Source: Lichenicola sp965198655
GTDB taxonomy: Bacteria > Pseudomonadota > Alphaproteobacteria > Acetobacterales > Acetobacteraceae
Direction: 5' to 3'
Length of the DNA: 64,000 bases
Assembly: GCA_965198655.1 (NCBI GenBank)
Contig: OZ240668.1
Location: forward strand, 1,426,001 to 1,490,000
In this document: piece by piece, positions 1 through 8,541 of the stretch
Layout: the number at the start of each line of letters is the position of its first letter
Position numbering within the stretch: the first letter of the stretch is position 1
Notes under the pieces: model-generated
The model's database searches: none
The model's input: the letters and a program-made list of their open reading frames with translations, nothing else
What the model was told of the DNA's origin: nothing
Made by a program: the position numbers and the translations under genes

Positions 1-272
1 TCGCCGCCCAGGATGATCCGCTGTGTCGGGAAGCCGACGCGGTCCGCGATGTCGAGGACGAATCGACGGAACCCCTCCGGAGTCATGCCGGTGTAGCCGC
101 CCTCCTGGTTGACCTGGTTGCAGGTGGCCTCGATCAGCGCGTCCGCGCCGTCGTCCCCGGCCTGCAGCAGGGCCGCCTCGATCACCAGCGGGTGTGCCGA
201 GCACACCGAGGTGATGCCCCGCGGCCGGCCTTCCGCCCGGTACCCGGCGAGCCGCGACAGGATCGTGTCCAT
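1..272 (-). CDS. kbaZ: D-tagatose-bisphosphate aldolase non-catalytic subunit (KbaZ/GatZ family), 5' part only
   Basis: Only the first 90 codons are in the window; the gene runs off the left edge. The start is the ATG at 272, preceded by a short AAGG-type Shine-Dalgarno in the 13-bp gap after the SDR. The visible protein carries blocks typical of the GatZ/KbaZ family near the N-terminus: CSAHPLVIEAAL and EATCNQVNQEGGYTG. Family members stabilise or partner the class II tagatose-1,6-bisphosphate aldolase, and stand-alone members occur in polyol loci. As the third gene of a kinase-SDR-kbaZ operon it would act last, on a phosphorylated ketose. Substrate is inferred, not shown. Confidence 0.88.
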   Translation of the reverse strand, partial: MDTILSRLAGYRAEGRPRGITSVCSAHPLVIEAALLQAGDDGADALIEATCNQVNQEGGYTGMTPEGFRRFVLDIADRVGFPTQRIILGG

Positions 273-285
273 GCAGGTAGCCCTT

Positions 286-1047
286 TCAGCGGATGGTGTA
301 GCCGCCATCGATCGGCAGGTTGGCGCCGTTGATCATCGCCGCGGCGCCGCTGGCCAGGAACAGCACGCCGAGCGCCACCTCCTCCGGCTCGGCGAAGCGC
401 CGGGTCGGGATGTCGGCCTTCGCCCGCTCGCCTTTCTCGCCGGCCCAGCCGACCAGCGCCATCGGCGAGTTGACCACGGTGGGCGAGACGCAGTTGACTG
501 TGATCCCGCGCGGGCCCCACTCGATCGCCATGCAGCGCGCCATGCCGAGCAGGCCGGTCTTTGCGGCGCAGTAGGCGGTGTGCTGATCCAGTCCCACCAC
601 CGCCGCCTGCGAGGCGATGAACACCACCCGGCCATGGCCGCGCGCCAGCATGTGCGGCGCCACGGTGCGGGTGACGAGGTACTGGGCGCTGAGGTTGATC
701 GACACGACCTTGTTCCAGTCGGCGGTCGGGATGTCCTCGGCCGGCCCTACGTGCCCGATGCCGGCGTTGTTCACCAGCACGTCGATCCGGCCGAACGCCG
801 CGACGACGGCATCCACCGTGTCGGCCACCTCCCGCTCGACGGAAAGGTCCAGCACGAAGCCGCGGGCGGTTCCGCCATGCCGCTCGGCTACCGCCTGCAC
901 GGATGGATCGCGGTCCAGCAGCGCCAGCCGCGCGCCGCGCTCGGCGAATGCCGACGCCAGGGACTGGCCGATCCCGCCGGCCGCACCGGTGATGACCACG
1001 ACGCGGTCCCGCAGGTCGAACGCGGTGGTGAAGTCCAGTGCCGGCAT
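286..1047 (-). CDS. SDR-family NAD(P)-dependent oxidoreductase, probable polyol dehydrogenase
   Basis: A 253-residue classical short-chain dehydrogenase. The cofactor motif TGAAGGIG lies at about residues 20-27, followed by the NNAG strand and a Ser/Tyr/Lys active site (YCAAK). The C-terminus ends in the family's INGANLPIDGGYT pattern. The ATG at 1047 has GAGGAG about 9 nt upstream. It sits 13 bp after the kinase and 13 bp before kbaZ, so the three are probably cotranscribed. GolD-like and related SDRs oxidise sugar alcohols to ketoses, which fits kinase and aldolase neighbours. The exact polyol cannot be read from sequence. Confidence 0.85.
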   Translation of the reverse strand: MPALDFTTAFDLRDRVVVITGAAGGIGQSLASAFAERGARLALLDRDPSVQAVAERHGGTARGFVLDLSVEREVADTVDAVVAAFGRIDVLVNNAGIGHVGPAEDIPTADWNKVVSINLSAQYLVTRTVAPHMLARGHGRVVFIASQAAVVGLDQHTAYCAAKTGLLGMARCMAIEWGPRGITVNCVSPTVVNSPMALVGWAGEKGERAKADIPTRRFAEPEEVALGVLFLASGAAAMINGANLPIDGGYTIR

Positions 1048-1060
1048 GGACGAGAACTCC

Positions 1061-2026
1061 TCAGTTCCGGGCCACGATCAGGGCGTCGAGCTCGAGGAAC
1101 GTGGAGGTGCCCTCCATCGGCCCGCGACGCCCGACCGCCAGGGCGCCGCTGGCGTTGGCGTAGCGCAGGCTGTCGGGAACGCTGCGCCCCTGCTGCCGGC
1201 AGGTGACGAAGGTGGCGCCGAAGCAGTCCCCGGCGCCGGTGGGATCGATCTCGGTCGCGGCGAAGGCGGGCATGTGGAGGGCGTGCGCGCGGTCGTGGAA
1301 GCTGGCGCCCTCCCTGCCGCGCTTGACCACGATGGCGGACACGCCGAGGTCCAGGATCTCGGCGATGGCGCCTTCTTCCGTGACCGCCTTCGTGAGCAGC
1401 GTCAGCTCCGGCCCGCTCGGCATGAACAGGTCGCAGCAACGCAGCATCATCTCCAGGGCGTCGCGCATCCCCGGCAGGGCCAGCATCTCCTTGCGCCCGT
1501 TCGGATCGAACGAGATCGTGCCGCCCTGGGACTTCACCTGTTCCGCCGCCCGCCTCGCCGCGTCGATCAGTTCGGGGGAGAACAGGGACGAGCCCATGAC
1601 GTGAAGGTGCGCGCATTCCGAGAGCAGGCGCTCGCCCTCGGCGGCGATCCGGGTCTGGCCGCAGGCGCTGTGCCTGATGTTGAACACGAAGTCGCGCTCG
1701 CCGTCGTGGCGATAGCGCACGAAGGCGCTGCCGGTGACGTGGTCGGGGTGCACGCGGACCGCGCTGACATCCACGCCGTCGCGGTGGAGGCGCTCGACGG
1801 TCAGCCGCCCGAAATCGTCGTCGCCGACCGCGGCGATCAGGCCGGCGGGGTGGCCGAGCCTGGCCACCTGGTCGATGAAGATGGCGGGGGCTCCGGACGG
1901 GAACGGCCCCCGCAGCGCCAGCGGCTCGCGGAAGCCGCGGCCGGGCTGCTCCGCCATGATCTCGACCACGATCTCGCCGAGGGCGACGATGCGGCCCGGG
2001 GTGGACGGGTTGGGCAGTGCCGGCAT
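1061..2026 (-). CDS. PfkB-family carbohydrate kinase (tagatose/fructose kinase-like)
   Basis: A ribokinase/PfkB-fold kinase of 321 residues. It opens with the GEIVVEIMA strand and has the C-terminal anion-hole and catalytic motif DPTGAGDCFGA with the catalytic Asp. I place the start at the ATG at 2026, because the ORF can extend 9 codons to 2053 but the conserved fold begins right after the second Met. It heads a minus-strand operon with an SDR and kbaZ, suggesting phosphorylation of a ketohexose such as tagatose before aldol cleavage. Codons about 99-129 and the upstream DNA recur as a decayed copy at 8.54-8.86 kb. Confidence 0.85.
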   Translation of the reverse strand: MPALPNPSTPGRIVALGEIVVEIMAEQPGRGFREPLALRGPFPSGAPAIFIDQVARLGHPAGLIAAVGDDDFGRLTVERLHRDGVDVSAVRVHPDHVTGSAFVRYRHDGERDFVFNIRHSACGQTRIAAEGERLLSECAHLHVMGSSLFSPELIDAARRAAEQVKSQGGTISFDPNGRKEMLALPGMRDALEMMLRCCDLFMPSGPELTLLTKAVTEEGAIAEILDLGVSAIVVKRGREGASFHDRAHALHMPAFAATEIDPTGAGDCFGATFVTCRQQGRSVPDSLRYANASGALAVGRRGPMEGTSTFLELDALIVARN

Positions 2027-2552
2027 GCAGCGCGTCCTTCTTCGTGCCGGCATGGCGCGTCCGGGCCCGTCGCCTGCTGCCGTCGGTTCGGGCGCTCCCG
2101 CCTGGGTGCGGCCCGGCCGTCGGCGTGCCCGCGCGTCGACGGGGCGGAACGGGGTGCCGTCCGGGTCTCCCTACACGCCGGCACACGCAGCGGCAACGGG
2201 GGCTCGGTCCGCTCGTTCGTGAGGCTTGCGCAACGTCCGGCTTGGCCGCACGGTGGTCCTCGGGACTGCTGGACCGATCGCCGGGCGGGCTCGCAGCGGG
2301 TTCGTTCATCGGGGCCGGCAAGGACCATGCACCAGCGCAGGCAGGAATGTGCCTGCGGGGCTAAAATAGTATCGATTCTCTGCAACACAGGTGAGGTGGA
2401 CGGCCTTGCGGCGCATTAAGCTGCCGTCCAACGATAAACCCACGCCTCGAGCGTCGGGGCGGGATGGGACGGAAGGGAGCAGGCGAATGTCCTGGTACCG
2501 GTGGGATTGCCGGCATGATGGCGCGCTCGCGGCGACGAGACCGTGACGGGAC
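2027..2552. promoter_or_regulatory. Divergent intergenic region between the kinase operon and araC-type regulator
   Basis: This 526-bp stretch has no convincing gene. It must hold the promoters for the leftward kinase operon and the rightward regulator. Bases 2059-2285 are repeated with roughly 85% identity by eye at 8630-8857. The rest is unremarkable except for a short AT-rich patch near 2361-2385, unusual against the GC-rich background and a reasonable promoter region. I could not pick a convincing -35/-10 pair or an AraC operator. Confidence 0.45.
2059..2285. repeat. Copy A of a 227-bp diverged direct repeat (kinase upstream region)
   Basis: These bases align almost without gaps to 8630-8857, with one compensating single-base insertion and deletion. 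A second block inside the kinase gene (1642-1730) aligns to 8542-8630 with about 9 mismatches in 89. In the distal copy the two blocks are directly joined, so copy A, with an intact kinase between them, looks ancestral. Confidence 0.85.
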
Positions 2553-3461
2553 ATGGCCTGTCCTGAGCTCGAGGTCATCAACGTGCCGGCAAGCGATCCG
2601 TTCAGGATCTTCTCGCATGGCTACCCGTTCCACACGGTGCGCTGGCACTTCCACCCGGAGATCGAGATCCACCTGGTCACTGCGACGAGCGGACGCTTCT
2701 TCGTTGGCGACTACAGTGCCGGTTTCGCGCCCGGCAACCTGGTCATGACCGGGCCCAACCTTCCGCACAACTGGCTCAGCGACGTGTCGCCGGGCACCAC
2801 GATCGAACAGCGCTGCGTCGTCCTGCAGTTCTCGACGGACTTCGCGGAGTCCTGTGCCAGCGTCTTCCCGAGCCTGGGCCTGGCCGAGCTGATGGATGCA
2901 TCCAGACGGGGTCTGGAGTTCAACCCGGCCACCAGCGCCGCGGTCGAGGCGATCATGCGCGCCATGCTTTCCGGCGACCGGCTGTCGCGCCCGGGGCTGC
3001 TGTTGCAGATCCTGGAGTGCCTGGTGCGGGACCGGGACCGGCGCATGCTGGCCAGCGTCGGCTACCGTCCGAAGCCGATGCTGTACATGGCTCATCCACT
3101 CAACCACGTGCTTGAGCACATCGCCAACAGCCTCACCAGCGACCTGGACGAGGTCGAGCTGGCCCGGCTGAGCGGATACACGGCAAGCGCGTTCTCGCGG
3201 GCGTTCCACCGCCACACCGGAATGACGTTCACGTCCTACGTCACGGGCATGCGCGTCAACCTGGCGTGCAAGCTCCTGATGACCTCCGACCATCCTGTCA
3301 CGGACATCTGCTTCGAGGCGGGCTTCAACAACGTTTCGAACTTCAACCGGCAGTTCCGGGCGCGGACGCAGACGACGCCGAGAACATTCAGGTTGCGTCA
3401 CAGGCAGAACGCGACGAGCGTCGTTGGCCAGGCGAGTGCCGGCGAGTTCGTGAATGGCTGA
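2553..3461 (+). CDS. AraC-family transcriptional regulator with cupin sensor domain
   Basis: A 302-residue regulator. The N-terminal half (about 1-140) is a cupin-type ligand domain with histidines in HFHPEIEIHLV and PNLPHNW. The last 100 residues form the AraC double helix-turn-helix, including DEVELARLSGYTASAFSRAF and the second-helix pattern VTDICFEAGFNNVSNFNRQF. It lies between the kinase operon and the ABC/rbtD operon and transcribes with the latter, so it is the likely sugar- or polyol-responsive activator of both. The ligand is unknown. The importer gene starts 44 bp downstream with its own strong ribosome site. Confidence 0.9.
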   Translation: MACPELEVINVPASDPFRIFSHGYPFHTVRWHFHPEIEIHLVTATSGRFFVGDYSAGFAPGNLVMTGPNLPHNWLSDVSPGTTIEQRCVVLQFSTDFAESCASVFPSLGLAELMDASRRGLEFNPATSAAVEAIMRAMLSGDRLSRPGLLLQILECLVRDRDRRMLASVGYRPKPMLYMAHPLNHVLEHIANSLTSDLDEVELARLSGYTASAFSRAFHRHTGMTFTSYVTGMRVNLACKLLMTSDHPVTDICFEAGFNNVSNFNRQFRARTQTTPRTFRLRHRQNATSVVGQASAGEFVNG

Positions 3462-3505
3462 GACCATCCAGCCGTTCATCCAACAACAATGAACAGGAGG
3501 AAGAC

Positions 3506-4600
3506 ATGCTGACGAACAACGCGAAGACCAGGTTCCGGACGGCTCTGCTGTCCACGCTGGTCGTTCCGCTTCTGGGAATGGTCCATCCCGCCCGGGCAGC
3601 GGACCTTGCCAACGTCAAGATCGCGTTCCTGATGCCCGACGAGGGATCGACCCGTTACGAGGACCATGACTTCCCCGGCTTCGCTGCCGAGATGAAGAAG
3701 CTTTGCCCGAGCTGCCGGGTGCTCTACCAGAACGCCAACGGCGACGTGTCCCGCCAGCAGCAGCAGTTCCATTCGGTGGTCTCGCAGGGCGCCAAGGCGA
3801 TCGTGCTCGATCCGGTGGACTCCACGGCCGCCGCGTCCCTGGTGCACGAAGCCCAGAGCCAGGGCATCAAGATCATCGCCTATGACAGGCCCATCCCCAC
3901 GATCCCCGCCGACTTCTACATCTCGTTCGACAACGAGAAGATCGGCAAGGTCATCGCGCAGTCCATGGTCGAGCACCTCAAAGCCGAGCATGTTCCGACA
4001 ACCGGTGCCGGGGTCCTGGAGGTCAACGGCTCGCCGACCGACGCGGCGGCCGGCCTCATCAGGAAGGGGATCCACGAGGGCCTGGCCACGGGCGGCTACA
4101 AGACGCTGGCGGAATACGACACGCCGGAATGGCTGCCGCCGAAGGCGCAGCAATGGGCCGCGGGCCAGATCCTGCGGTTCGGAAAGAAGATCGTCGGGGT
4201 GGCCGCCGCCAACGATGGCACCGGGGGCGGCGTCGTCGCCGCCTTCAAGGCGGCAGGGGTCCAGCCGGTGCCGGCCGTGACCGGCAACGATGCCACCATC
4301 GCCGGGCTGCAGCTCATCATCGCCGGCGACCAGTACAACACGATCTCCAAGCCGAGCGAGATCGTCGCCGCGGCGGCCGCCAGGACCGCCATCGCCCTGT
4401 TGAACGGGGAGAAGCCGAACAGCAACACCACGCTCTTCAACACCCCCACCGACCTGTTCACGCCGACCCTGGTCACGGCGGCCAACCTCAAGACCGAGAT
4501 CGTCGACAGGACGATCAATGGCCATCCCATCGAGGCCCCCGCCGTGCTGTGCACCGGCCGCTATGCCGACGGCTGCCGGAAGCTGGGCATCACGCCATGA
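3506..4600 (+). CDS. Sugar ABC transporter substrate-binding protein
   Basis: A 364-residue periplasmic binding protein of the ribose/galactose-binding type. It has a basic N-terminus, a hydrophobic core and a likely signal peptidase I site after HPARA, around residue 31. The mature part shows the family's duplicated fold, with VKIAFLMPDEG, AIVLDPVDSTAA and the interdomain AANDGTGGGVVAAF region. The start at 3506 follows AGGAGG by 5 nt, the strongest ribosome site in the locus. The stop overlaps the ATPase start (ATGA). With the next two genes it forms a complete importer, probably for a pentose, pentitol or hexitol. Confidence 0.92.
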   Translation: MLTNNAKTRFRTALLSTLVVPLLGMVHPARAADLANVKIAFLMPDEGSTRYEDHDFPGFAAEMKKLCPSCRVLYQNANGDVSRQQQQFHSVVSQGAKAIVLDPVDSTAAASLVHEAQSQGIKIIAYDRPIPTIPADFYISFDNEKIGKVIAQSMVEHLKAEHVPTTGAGVLEVNGSPTDAAAGLIRKGIHEGLATGGYKTLAEYDTPEWLPPKAQQWAAGQILRFGKKIVGVAAANDGTGGGVVAAFKAAGVQPVPAVTGNDATIAGLQLIIAGDQYNTISKPSEIVAAAAARTAIALLNGEKPNSNTTLFNTPTDLFTPTLVTAANLKTEIVDRTINGHPIEAPAVLCTGRYADGCRKLGITP

Positions 4601-5460
4601 GCCCAGGCGGGACCGTCGTCGGGCAGGGGGGCCACGGTCCGGGCGGCCACGAGCCGGGGGCCGTGGGCGCCGGCGAGCCGGTGCTCAGCCTGCGGAATAT
4701 CTCCAAGCAGTTCGGCGCCGTCTCTGCGCTGGCCGACGTCGAGCTCGATGTCCACCCCGGCGAGGTGGTCGCACTTGTCGGCGACAACGGCGCCGGCAAG
4801 TCGACCCTGGTGAAGATCCTGGCAGGGGTGCACCAGCAGACAACGGGAACGATCAGGTTCGACGGCAAGGAGGTCACCCTTCCGGATCCCTCGGCCGCGC
4901 TGTCGCTGGGCGTCGCCACCGTGTTCCAGGATCTCGCACTGTGCGAGAACCTGGACGTGGTGGCGAACATCTTCCTGGGCAGGGAGCTGCGGTCGGCGGC
5001 GCTCGACGAGGTCGCCATGGAGGTGAGGGCCTGGACGCTGCTGCGCGAGCTTTCGGCCAAGATCCCGAGCGTCCGGGCCTCGGTCGCGTCGCTGTCCGGC
5101 GGGCAGCGGCAGACCGTGGCGATCGCCCGCTCGCTGCTGCTCGAGCCCAAGCTCATCCTCCTGGACGAGCCTACCGCAGCACTCGGCGTCGCCCAGACCG
5201 CGGAGGTGCTGGACCTGATCGAGCGCGTCCGTGACCGTGGCCTCGGGGTCATCATCGTCAGCCACAACATGGACGACGTCCGGGCGGTCGCGGACCGCAT
5301 CGTCGTCCTCCGCCTCGGGCGGAACAACGGCGTCTTCTATCCCGACGTCAGCAACACCGAGCTCGTGGGCGCCATCACCGGCACGGCGGAGAACCCCGTT
5401 TCACGTCGTGCCGGCCGGCGGCCCGGTCAACACGCCACGAGCCCGGAGGCCAGGGCATGA
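4597..5460 (+). CDS. Sugar ABC transporter ATP-binding protein
   Basis: A 287-residue ABC ATPase. Walker A GDNGAGKST lies at residues 62-70, the Q-loop at FQDLALCENL, the signature LSGGQRQ near 166, Walker B LILLDEP near 188, and a switch His in IIVSHNMDD. It carries one nucleotide-binding domain, unlike the two-domain RbsA type, so it should act as a homodimer. The first 27 residues are Gly-rich and precede the fold. I chose the ATG at 4597 because it overlaps the upstream stop and keeps the fold intact. Its stop overlaps the permease start. Confidence 0.92.
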   Translation: MSPGGTVVGQGGHGPGGHEPGAVGAGEPVLSLRNISKQFGAVSALADVELDVHPGEVVALVGDNGAGKSTLVKILAGVHQQTTGTIRFDGKEVTLPDPSAALSLGVATVFQDLALCENLDVVANIFLGRELRSAALDEVAMEVRAWTLLRELSAKIPSVRASVASLSGGQRQTVAIARSLLLEPKLILLDEPTAALGVAQTAEVLDLIERVRDRGLGVIIVSHNMDDVRAVADRIVVLRLGRNNGVFYPDVSNTELVGAITGTAENPVSRRAGRRPGQHATSPEARA

Positions 5461-6692
5461 GCGGTGCGAAGCTGATCGACCGCTCGGACGAGCGGCTGAC
5501 CGCCGACGACAGCGTCGCGGGCGCGCTGCGCTCCTTCGTCGATCGGGTGCGCTCCGGCGACCTGGGCTCGCTGCCGGTGGTGGCCGGGCTCGTGATCATC
5601 TGCGTGGTGTTCGAGATCCTGAACGGGGTCTTCCTGTCGAGCAGCAACATCGTCAACCTGCTCTACGACAGCTCGACGATCGGCGTCATTTCCCTTGGCA
5701 TCGTTTGCATCCTGATGGTGGGGGAGATCGACCTGTCGGTAGGCTCGGTCAGCGGCTTCGCCTCCGCCCTGGTCGGCATGATGTGGGTCAACCTGGGATG
5801 GCCGGTGCCGCTGGCCCTGCTCGCCGCGCTTGGCTGCGGCGCCCTGATGGGCTTCCTGTATGCCGCCCTGCTGAACCGGTTCGGCATGCCGAGCTTCATA
5901 TCCACCCTGTCCGGACTGCTCGCGGTGCTCGGCCTCCAGCTCTACGTGCTGGGCCAGAGCGGCTCGATCAACCTGCCCTATGGCTCCGCCCTGGTGAGCT
6001 TCGGGCAGACGGCATTCATGCCGCCGGCCCTGGCCTATCTCACGGTGATCCTGTTCGGCGTCGTGCGGTTCGGACTGGGCGTGCGGCAGGCGCGTCGCCG
6101 TCAGGCAGCCAACCTGTCCTCGCGTCCGCTGCACATGGATGCGATGCGGGCGGGTCTTCTGACCCTCGTCCTTCTGGCCGCGGTCTTCTACCTCGACCGT
6201 GATCGCGGCGTTCCGTGGATGCTGTGCTTCTTCGTGGTTCTCGTGCTGGCGCTGGAGTATGCCCTGACCCGCACGCGTTGGGGTCGGTCCTTGAAGGCCG
6301 TCGGCGGCAACCGCGAGGCGGCTCGCCGCGCCGGCATCAACGTTCGCCGCATCTACACGAGCGCTTTCATGCTGTGCTCGATGTTCGCCGCCCTCGGCGG
6401 CGTGCTGACGGCGGCCCGGCTTGCCTCGGCCAGCCAGCAGGCGGGCACGGGCGACGTCAACCTGGATGCCATCGCCGCGGCGGTGATCGGCGGAACCAGC
6501 CTGTTCGGGGGACGCGGCAGCGCATACTCGGCCCTGCTCGGCATCATCGTCATTCAGGCGATCTCGAGCGGACTGACGCTGCTCGATCTGTCGTCGTCGT
6601 TTCGTTACATGATCACGGGTGCCGTGCTGGCCATAGCCGTCATCATCGACTCCCTTGCCCGACGCTCGCGTGTGTCGCACGGGCGCGCATGA
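5457..6692 (+). CDS. Sugar ABC transporter permease
   Basis: A 411-residue inner-membrane protein of the RbsC/XylH type with about nine to ten hydrophobic segments. The family stretch GEIDLSVGSVSGF follows the third segment and the EAARRAGINVRR coupling region faces the ATPase. The C-terminal GGTSLFGGRGS block is also typical. It overlaps the ATPase gene by 4 bp, so the two are translationally coupled. Length is longer than RbsC (about 320 residues) and close to XylH. A 108-bp gap separates it from rbtD. Confidence 0.92.
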   Translation: MSGAKLIDRSDERLTADDSVAGALRSFVDRVRSGDLGSLPVVAGLVIICVVFEILNGVFLSSSNIVNLLYDSSTIGVISLGIVCILMVGEIDLSVGSVSGFASALVGMMWVNLGWPVPLALLAALGCGALMGFLYAALLNRFGMPSFISTLSGLLAVLGLQLYVLGQSGSINLPYGSALVSFGQTAFMPPALAYLTVILFGVVRFGLGVRQARRRQAANLSSRPLHMDAMRAGLLTLVLLAAVFYLDRDRGVPWMLCFFVVLVLALEYALTRTRWGRSLKAVGGNREAARRAGINVRRIYTSAFMLCSMFAALGGVLTAARLASASQQAGTGDVNLDAIAAAVIGGTSLFGGRGSAYSALLGIIVIQAISSGLTLLDLSSSFRYMITGAVLAIAVIIDSLARRSRVSHGRA

Positions 6693-6800
6693 TCCTGGTC
6701 GATCCGCCGGACCAGGCGGGTGCCGACGGAGACCTAGCCGGAAACGGCATCCTGGCGTGGGCTTCCCCTGCGGGGGAGCCGCACGAGAATGAGGTTCAGC

Positions 6801-7529
6801 ATGAATAACGACCTTGAAGGAAAGGTCGCGGCCGTCACGGGTGCCGCGTCCGGTATCGGGCTTGAATGTGCGAAGGCGATGCTCGCGGCCGGGGCGAAGG
6901 TCGTCCTTGTCGACGTGGCGGCCCAACGGCTGCAAGAGATCGTCGCGGAGCTTGGCCCGGCAGCGCTTCCGCTGCCGATCAACCTGACCGATCCCGCGAG
7001 CGTGGCCAGCATGATGCCACGGATCCTGGAGATGGCGGGCAAGCTCGACATCTTCCATGCCAATGCAGGGGCATACATCGGTGGCCCTGTTCTGGAGGGA
7101 GATCCCGACGCCTGGGACCGCATGCTCAACCTGAACGTCAACGCGGTGTTTCGCACGGTGCACGCCGTGCTGCCGCACATGGTCGAGCGCAAGACGGGCG
7201 ACATCATCGTGACGAGTTCGGTCGCGGGCCTCGTCCCCGTGATCTGGGAGCCGATCTACACCGCCTCGAAGCACGCCGTGCAGGCGTTCATCCACACCGT
7301 GCGGCGGCAGGTCGCCCAGCACGGCATCCGCATGGGCGGCGTGGCACCCGGGCCGGTCGTGACCGCACTGCTCAAGGACTGGCCGAAGGCGAAGATGGAC
7401 GAGGCACTGGCGTCCGGCAGCCTGATGCCGGCGGAGGAGGTCGCCGCCGCCGTCATGTTCATGCTGACGCGGCCGCGGACCATCACGATCCGCGACCTGG
7501 TGATCCTGCCCCAGAGCCTCGACATCTGA
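6801..7529 (+). CDS. rbtD: Ribitol 2-dehydrogenase
   Basis: A 242-residue SDR that matches my memory of Klebsiella ribitol dehydrogenase along its whole length. Shared stretches include GKVAAVTGAASGIGLECA, DIFHANAGAYIGGPV, the active-site YTASKHAVQAF, and the C-terminal DLVILP. Such enzymes oxidise ribitol to D-ribulose with NAD+. I prefer the ATG at 6801 (GAGG about 6 nt upstream) over the alternative at 6789. Following the importer, it suggests the locus takes up ribitol or a related alditol. No ribulokinase is visible; the only kinase is the divergent PfkB protein. Confidence 0.87.
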   Translation: MNNDLEGKVAAVTGAASGIGLECAKAMLAAGAKVVLVDVAAQRLQEIVAELGPAALPLPINLTDPASVASMMPRILEMAGKLDIFHANAGAYIGGPVLEGDPDAWDRMLNLNVNAVFRTVHAVLPHMVERKTGDIIVTSSVAGLVPVIWEPIYTASKHAVQAFIHTVRRQVAQHGIRMGGVAPGPVVTALLKDWPKAKMDEALASGSLMPAEEVAAAVMFMLTRPRTITIRDLVILPQSLDI

Positions 7530-7562
7530 ACGTCGATCAACTGCCGACCAGACGAGGATCAC

Positions 7563-8330
7563 ATGCCCTACCAGATCGACTTGAGTGGCCGTCGCGCCCT
7601 TGTCACAGGAGGAAGCCGGGGGATCGGGTTCGCCTGCGCCCGGTTGCTCGGCCAAGCCGGCGCCGAGGTCGTCATCGTCGGAAGAACCGAGACCGAGGGT
7701 CACAAGGCGCAGGCAGCCTTGACCGAAGCCGGCATTACCGCGCGGTTCGTCGGAATGGACGTGACGAACGAGGTAAGCGTGGTGACGACGTTTCGTGACC
7801 TGACGGCCGATGCCGGCTTCGACATCGTCGTGAACAATGCGGGAGTTGCGCGGCATCGCGACACGTTGGAGGCCGATATCGGGCACTGGAACGAGATCAT
7901 CGATACGAACTACAAGGGCGTGTTCCTGTGCTGCCGCGAGGCGATCCGGCAGATGGTGGGACGCGGACGTGGCGGAGCCATCGTCAACATCGGCTCGATT
8001 TCCGGGATCATCTCCAACATTCCGCAGAACCAATCGGTCTACAACTCCTCCAAGGCCGCCGTGCATATGTTGACCAAGTCGCTTGCGAGCGAGTTCGCCG
8101 GGTCGGGCATCCGGGTCAATGCAGTGGCGCCCGGCTACGTGCGCACGGACATGACCAAGGGCGGCCTTGAGCATCCGGAGTGGGGCAAGGTGTGGCTCGA
8201 CATGACGCCGATGCGCCGCGTTGGCGAGCCGGAGGAGATCGCGCAGGCGGTCTTGTTCCTTGCCTCGGACGCGTCGAGCTACATCACCGGCGAGGTTCTC
8301 ACGATTGACGGTGGCTACACGCTGCGGTGA
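7563..8330 (+). CDS. SDR-family oxidoreductase, probable polyol or ketose dehydrogenase
   Basis: A 255-residue classical SDR: TGGSRGIG cofactor motif near residue 16, NNAGVA, a Ser in GSISGII, active-site YNSSKAA, and a C-terminal ITGEVLTIDGGYTLR. It resembles the GolD/galactitol or arabinitol dehydrogenase branch more than rbtD, though substrate cannot be fixed. It starts 33 bp after rbtD with GAGGATC upstream and closes the plus-strand operon. A perfect 19-bp palindrome follows its stop. Two different dehydrogenases downstream of one importer suggest that more than one alditol is handled. Confidence 0.86.
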   Translation: MPYQIDLSGRRALVTGGSRGIGFACARLLGQAGAEVVIVGRTETEGHKAQAALTEAGITARFVGMDVTNEVSVVTTFRDLTADAGFDIVVNNAGVARHRDTLEADIGHWNEIIDTNYKGVFLCCREAIRQMVGRGRGGAIVNIGSISGIISNIPQNQSVYNSSKAAVHMLTKSLASEFAGSGIRVNAVAPGYVRTDMTKGGLEHPEWGKVWLDMTPMRRVGEPEEIAQAVLFLASDASSYITGEVLTIDGGYTLR

Positions 8331-8342
8331 AGTGTGTTGCTC

Positions 8343-8361
8343 CTTCCAGATGATCTGGAAG
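8343..8361. repeat. Perfect 9-bp inverted repeat after the SDR stop
   Basis: CTTCCAGAT and ATCTGGAAG face each other across a single base, 13 bp after the operon's last stop. There is no T-run, so an intrinsic terminator is doubtful. It could be an operator or a 3' stabilising hairpin with a very tight loop. Confidence 0.55.
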
Positions 8362-8541
8362 CGTGGCTCGCGATAGCGGCCGTGGGAGATCCCGGAGGCC
8401 CTTGTCCATCCTTGGCGTCGGCAGCCTGAAGCGGATGGTTCGCCTTTCCGGGCCGGTTATCCGGAAGCGGACAGTCCGCTGACGTGACGAGCCTCGGACG
8501 TGGCGGATCCCCGCCCGCCCTTGGCGACCACCGGCTGGTGA

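Noticed and set aside
5427..8174. A 915-codon minus-strand open frame
   Set aside because: It is antisense to the permease, rbtD and SDR genes, His/Asp/Arg-rich and without domains; typical third-frame opening in GC-rich DNA.
8331..8541. Insertion sequence or transposase remnant beside the repeat
   Set aside because: Several small palindromes exist, but no transposase fragment, paired ends or target duplication was seen.
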